Assembly: GCF_047948215.1 (NCBI RefSeq)
Contig: NC_134465.1
Span: forward strand, 15,334,022 to 15,398,021
From: Lycorma delicatula
Taxonomy: Eukaryota > Arthropoda > Insecta > Hemiptera > Fulgoridae
Reading direction: 5' to 3'
DNA: 64,000 bases
Under the pieces are notes generated by a model. The model was given only the letters and a program-made list of their open reading frames with translations. It was not told where the DNA came from and did not search any database. Positions 59,719-64,000 of the stretch are shown one piece after another. Each line of letters opens with the position of its first letter. The first letter of the stretch is position 1. The position numbers and the translations under genes are program-made.

Positions 59719-59935
59719 GAAGTTACATACGTGTTCCAAATTTTAATCATTTTCAAACGACAGTTGATGAGAAATGAAATTTTCAAATAAATGCATGAAT
59801 TTAGCGTAGGGGTAGCGCATGGGGGCGTAGGTGTGGATCATATCAAATTCCGACACCCTAGTGCTGTATTGTCACCGAAGTTACATACGTGTACCAAATT
59901 TCATTGATTTTCATACGATAGATCAAAAGATATAG
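59719..59935. repeat. short tandem duplication, period about 157 bp
   Basis: CGAAGTTACATACGTGT.CCAA with TTT.AT..TTTTCA.ACGA.AG occurs at 59718-59765 and again at 59875-59922. The sequence between (GTAGGGGTAGCGCATGGGGG near 59806) is present once. It may be the start of a satellite-like unit. Confidence 0.6.
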
Positions 59936-60107
59936 CAGTTGCAAGATTTGATTATTCCTAAAGAGAGTTAAATTAAAGCTTTTAACAAACGGTACAGACG
60001 CGCTTAAAATTAATTGTAACCAAAGGATAACGTTCGTATTATAAACGCAATACGAAAGTATAAGCACTAATTTAAACATTTTATTACATAGATTAAGTAA
60101 TAATAAA

Positions 60108-60590
60108 CTCACCAGGTTGTAGTGGTAAACTCATCGTTGTCGTATATCAGCTGATTTCGAAATCAAAGTTATGAGGTTTAAATCCTAATAAAGATGGTTA
60201 ATTTTATTCGGATTTTAATACTATATAGTGGATACCGGCGTTCTTTGGTGGTTGGGTTTCAATTAACCACACGTCTCGGGAGTAGTCGACCTTCTTTCTT
60301 TTCCCTGTTTAGTCTCCGGTAATTATCTTTCGGATAATACTTCAGAAGATGAATGAGAATGATAAGTATGAATGTAATTGAAGTGTAGTCTTGTACAGTC
60401 TCAGTTCAACCGGTTCCTGAGATGTGTGGTTAATTGAAACCCAATCGCCAAAGAACACCGGCATCTACGATCTAGTATTCAAATCTGTGTAAAAATAACT
60501 CGCTTTACTAGGATTTCAACCCTGGAACTCTCGACTTCCAAATTAGCTGATTTGGGAGGAGTAGTCGACCTGAGTTTGTACAAGACTAGA
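60108..60590 (+). mobile_element. SINE-A copy, interrupted by another SINE
   Basis: The first part (60108-60291) has an eroded head CTCACCAGGTTGTAGTGG, a B-box relic GGTTTAAATCC and the body TGGATACCGGCGTTCTTTGG, GTTTCAATTAACCACACG. After the inserted minus-strand SINE it resumes at 60571 with TGAGTTTGTACAAGACTAG and then breaks off. The two pieces join correctly once one copy of the 13-bp duplication is removed. Confidence 0.85.
60279..60570 (-). mobile_element. SINE-A copy nested in SINE-A, with perfect 13-bp target duplication
   Basis: The inserted element is 60292-60557. On the minus strand it starts inside the tRNA head (CCCAAATCAGCTAATTTGG), so it is 5'-truncated. It has the full body and ends in GGGAAAAGAAAGAA. 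GGAGTAGTCGACC flanks it exactly, at 60279-60291 and 60558-60570. Truncation plus a duplicated target is the hallmark of LINE-driven insertion. Confidence 0.92.
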
Positions 60591-61540
60591 AATTTACTGG
60601 TACAGTTACATTACACTGATAAGTCGCTAATGACTTTAATTGTTGATGCGTCTATAAATTAAAGTATTTTAAAAAAGTAATAATAAACCAGCATTAATAA
60701 TCACTAAAAATAAATAAACTAAAAATGTTACAGACGTACGATATACTTACTAGATGTCGCAGAAGTAATAAATTTTATACAGTGGCTATTAGCATATGGT
60801 AAATAAGCATATCGGCAAATATCTCAAAGCATCACAAAATATTATAAAACAAGGAAATAAGTGCGATTAAAGTTCATAATAATTATTATTTAAAATAAAA
60901 ACATATGAAATAATGTAGAGATAAATTACTTAAAGACGCTAAATATAAAAAGTAGCTGCAAAATAATTAACAATTCGCAAGTTGTTAATGAAAATTATTT
61001 GAACATATGGTCGCGTGTTCGCGATTCGATCAGGATACTGAGAGATTGACAGTTGAAAATGTTTATATGATTACAATTTATTGGTTTAAAATCATAACTA
61101 AAACGAAACAAATTAATAATAATAATGACAATAGTAATAATACTAAACGACAATAATAAAACAATAAAAACGTAATTACAACCGCAGTAATAATAATAAT
61201 AAACAGTCTTTACATACAAAACAGAATTTAAAGTAATCGTCAGGATTTATTTACAAATAATTAAATATAATTCAGTCTCGTTGACAGAAGACATTAGCAT
61301 GACCGCTAGTCTTAACGCTTTTAATCAGTGGTCTTGTATTAACAACAGTAGTACAATAGATAAGATAAGCATAAAGTTCATTCGCTGAAAATACCTTTGC
61401 TATTCGCAAATAAAACTGCCCTTAACAATTTACGAATGAAATTTAGTACATTATCTGTTCCGCTTATAGTCTAATAGTAACTTACCGAGGCATTTCTTGT
61501 TTTCACGTACTGGAATTAATTATGTAGCCTAACACAGACC
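60591..61540. other. AT-rich stretch without a supported gene
   Basis: ATT/AAT trinucleotide runs occur at 61110-61200. The minus frame at 60995-61219 translates those runs and is not a gene. Confidence 0.5.
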
Positions 61541-61820
61541 TTTCTTTTTCCTGTTTAACCTCCGGTAATTACTTCAGAAGATGGTTGAGAATGATATGTA
61601 TGAGTTTAAATGAAGTGTAGTCTTGTACAGTCTCAGTTCAACCGATTCCTGAGATGTGTGGTTAACTGAAACCCAACCATCCAAAGAACACCGGTATCTA
61701 CTATCTAGTATTCAAATCCATGTAAAAATAACTGACTACTAGGACTTGAACGGTGGAACTCTCGACTTCGAAATCAGTTGATTTAGGAAGACGAGTTCAC
61801 CGCTAGACCAAACCGGTGGG
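61541..61820 (-). mobile_element. SINE-A copy, full length
   Basis: On the minus strand it starts CCCACCGGTTTGGTCTAGCGG, keeps B box GTTCAAGTCC and the full body, and ends CAGGAAAAAGAAAGG. The anticodon-arm palindrome is slightly changed (TTCCTAAATCAACTGATTTCG). It abuts the LTR-like segment at 61823 with only two or three bases between. Confidence 0.88.
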
Positions 61821-61822
61821 TT

Positions 61823-62146
61823 TGTAACGTCACCCTAATCGCGTCGAACTTAATTCACTAGAAATTCCCTCCATCACTGACCTCCTCGCAGAATACTCTT
61901 GCTGACTGACATCTTCCAGAACTCTCCTCTCAGACTCGCATCATAACGTCTCGCTTAGACTGGTTGTCAACCGGTTTTACCCGGAGTATTTATACTCCTA
62001 TCCTCTTTACATGCAGGACCGTACTTCAGTTGAGCGTGAATACGATCGCCCGACTCCTTTTACTTTCCTATGAGTTCCTGACCTGGGTCCGGTAACTCTT
62101 CTCACGGAGCGACAACCGTTTAGGTGCGTCAGTGGGCAGTATTACA
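61823..62146 (-). mobile_element. candidate solo LTR
   Basis: Read on the minus strand, this 324-bp segment begins TGTAATACTGCCCACTGACG and ends GGGTGACGTTACA, giving TG...CA ends with 5-bp inverted TGTAA/TTACA. Near the middle stands GAGTATAAATACTCC, a TATA box, followed 40-70 bp later by GC-richer text, as in an LTR promoter region. GC is well above the flanks. I see no matching 4-6 bp target duplication, no internal retroelement genes and no second LTR, so the call is tentative. Confidence 0.35.
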
Positions 62147-64000
62147 AAAGACGAACCTGTTAACTTTACTAAAAGGGTATCTTTTAGCTCCTGTTTGGAT
62201 TCTTCCCGTTATTATATTTTCTACTTAATCGGTAGGAATCCCTTACTCAGGTCCGTTATACCGGTCTTGTTATAATATATTATAGGCCCTATTAATGTAC
62301 ATTTTTAATGGGATGCAGAAAAATTCAGGTTTTTTGTTTAAAATTGTAATTACTGTTACTCAAAAATTCGTCGACAATGTAATAGTACTTCTGTTAATGA
62401 AAATGTTTAATTGTATTTTATATAAAACCGTGAAAAACTGTAAGAGAAGCATAATATGTCAGTTCCTCGTAAGCCAAAATATTGTGTTGAATATTAATTT
62501 ATATTTACGGGAGCCGAACAAATAAAGTAGCCTCACGCACGGGTGTCTCTCTAATTTAAACACCTCCGATAACGAACGGTCTAGTAATTTGGGTTCACAA
62601 GATTTAACGATCCTACTTTTCGATTTGGGAAAACAGTTAAATAGATTTAATATTTATAATTTATTCAACCCGTAAAAACTATAGATTAGAATTTCCGCCG
62701 TTACGTGCAATACGAGTTTCAGTCGTGTATTTTGTTAAATTATCTTAATAGATCTGTTTCAACAATTTATTTAAGTCGACATTAGACTGTAATAACAGCG
62801 CACCTGTTATTGTATTTTTTTCTTTTCCTAATTATTCAACGTAGTTCGTGATCGATTTTCAGTTGAATTTTTTGATTTTTAACCGACGAAAATTTTTAAT
62901 AATAAATTTACTATCCATACATCTAGAGAATTTTTTAAAAGACGGTATTACATCACATTATATTAGAATAATACAAATTATTATTAGCGGTGTAACACGG
63001 TAGAAGTTGAAGTTAACAAATGTTTTATAACGCAATGATTACTCTTTATCGTGATAACTCTTTATAATAAAATGGGGCGCTACGATGTACATTTAAAAGA
63101 GTAAATCTAATGCATACATCCTCATTATTTCTAATTCTGATGTGGCTTCGGTCTTTTTTTTATACCGTAACGTAGTAGGCAGTATATATTTCCGCCCAAA
63201 CAAACCAAAATTAAATTCTCATCCTGTTTATTTTACATATTGCATGTAACAATATTATCGCCATCATTATTTAGTTCTATACGGTTTATTTTTTCTTACC
63301 GTTGTAAAAGCTATCGCGGCTTTTAATACGAGATGAAAATTACTCTCCTCGTGAAAATAAAGTCAGTACGAATAATAAAAATTAATCGTAAATTATTAAT
63401 AAAATTAAATTCCTTTTGTGTCCTTTATTGATTTCTCCGCCTGACTGTAGCTCTATTCCTGCAGCAGCGTAACTATAAAGGGAAGTGTAGCGATCGGACA
63501 TAATTTTGGGTATCGCTATTTTTTTTCAAACGTCGACAATTCAAGACTCCCCTTATTCCAAAAAAATTTCCTGAGATACGTGTGTCGACACTATTTTTAT
63601 TAATATCGACTGACTGGATCGTCATAAACTTTTGGAAAGTTGCTCAAAAAATGTTTATATATATGAGGGATTGATACCATTAAACGCTGAAAATAGATTA
63701 AAAAAGAAAAGCAAAAGAGGCAGGTTCAGCCAGTCTCACATATAGTAACAGCGGCAGTGGCTGTGGTGATTGAGCCCCACAGCGCCGTATTCTTTCGTAC
63801 CCCTTAAAAAAAATCGGAAAATGGAAAAATCGGAAATTTAATAATCCCGAAAATGGTTTTTAAATATTTATCTGAAGAGTATTTGCAAGCCCAAAACTAC
63901 TGAATACCTCGTTTAGTATATTCGGTATTGCGAAAATTTACAATCATCGTTAAAATTTTGTTTACCTTTCTTCACCGCATTTCAAGGTCGAATTTGAAAA
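62147..64000. other. AT-rich stretch without a supported gene
   Basis: The open frame at 62295-62525 has no motif. Short GC-richer pieces near 63440 and 63740-63800 (GGCAGTGGCTGTGG, CCCACAGCGCCGTATTC) are not recognised; the last ones could belong to a dispersed repeat running beyond the window. Confidence 0.45.

Overview
The window looks like nuclear intergenic or intronic DNA from an insect. It is very AT-rich and has no bacterial gene organisation. It holds tRNA-derived SINEs, several families of non-LTR retrotransposons, mariner-type relics and long dinucleotide arrays. A hemipteran source is my guess from the general look of the repeats; nothing in the window proves it. I found no host protein-coding gene that I can support. 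Nearly all protein-like sequence is transposon-derived and most of it is broken.

Layout. 1-6.9 kb: a diverged tandem duplication, SINE pieces, an uncharacterised dispersed repeat (family E) and a GC-rich tandem block. 7.0-10.5 kb: a 5'-truncated LINE (family A1), a DDE transposase scrap, then two R1-like C-terminal relics. 11.4-15.4 kb: mostly unique AT-rich DNA with a perfect CRE site, an old LINE relic (12.4-13.2 kb, minus) and a possible non-coding first exon with a splice donor. 17-20.7 kb: a SINE, an unrecognised open frame and family E again. 20.9-23.6 kb: a fold-back element with arms of about 690 bp (family D), followed by a third copy. 24.5-27.4 kb: a Jockey relic and the best-preserved frame of the window, a 425-codon Jockey-type reverse transcriptase on the minus strand. 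28.8-36.8 kb: a long TA array, SINE-B copies, LINE A2 and a mariner tail. 37.5-43.5 kb: three more LINE relics, one with a SINE inserted and a target duplication. 45.1-48.2 kb: LINE and mariner relics, a palindrome, and a Jockey relic with a SINE in its 3' part. 48.4-50.9 kb: LINE A3, with its 5' UTR but a large internal deletion. 52-56.5 kb: an R1 relic carrying two perfect hairpins, and family D copies. 58.4-59.7 kb: a second long inverted-repeat element that encloses the tail of an unrecognised gene. 60.1-62.1 kb: SINE-in-SINE nesting, another SINE and an LTR-like segment.

How the parts relate. SINE-A and SINE-B have tRNA-type internal promoters and would be copied by LINE machinery. Three SINE-A insertions still show target duplications of 13-16 bp, as target-primed reverse transcription would leave. 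The LINEs here are the kind of element that supplies such machinery, but every copy seen is truncated, deleted or interrupted. The two inverted-repeat elements (20.9-22.7 kb and 58.4-59.7 kb) are the least conventional structures. The first also carries a conserved tRNA T-arm/B-box-like segment in every near-complete arm.
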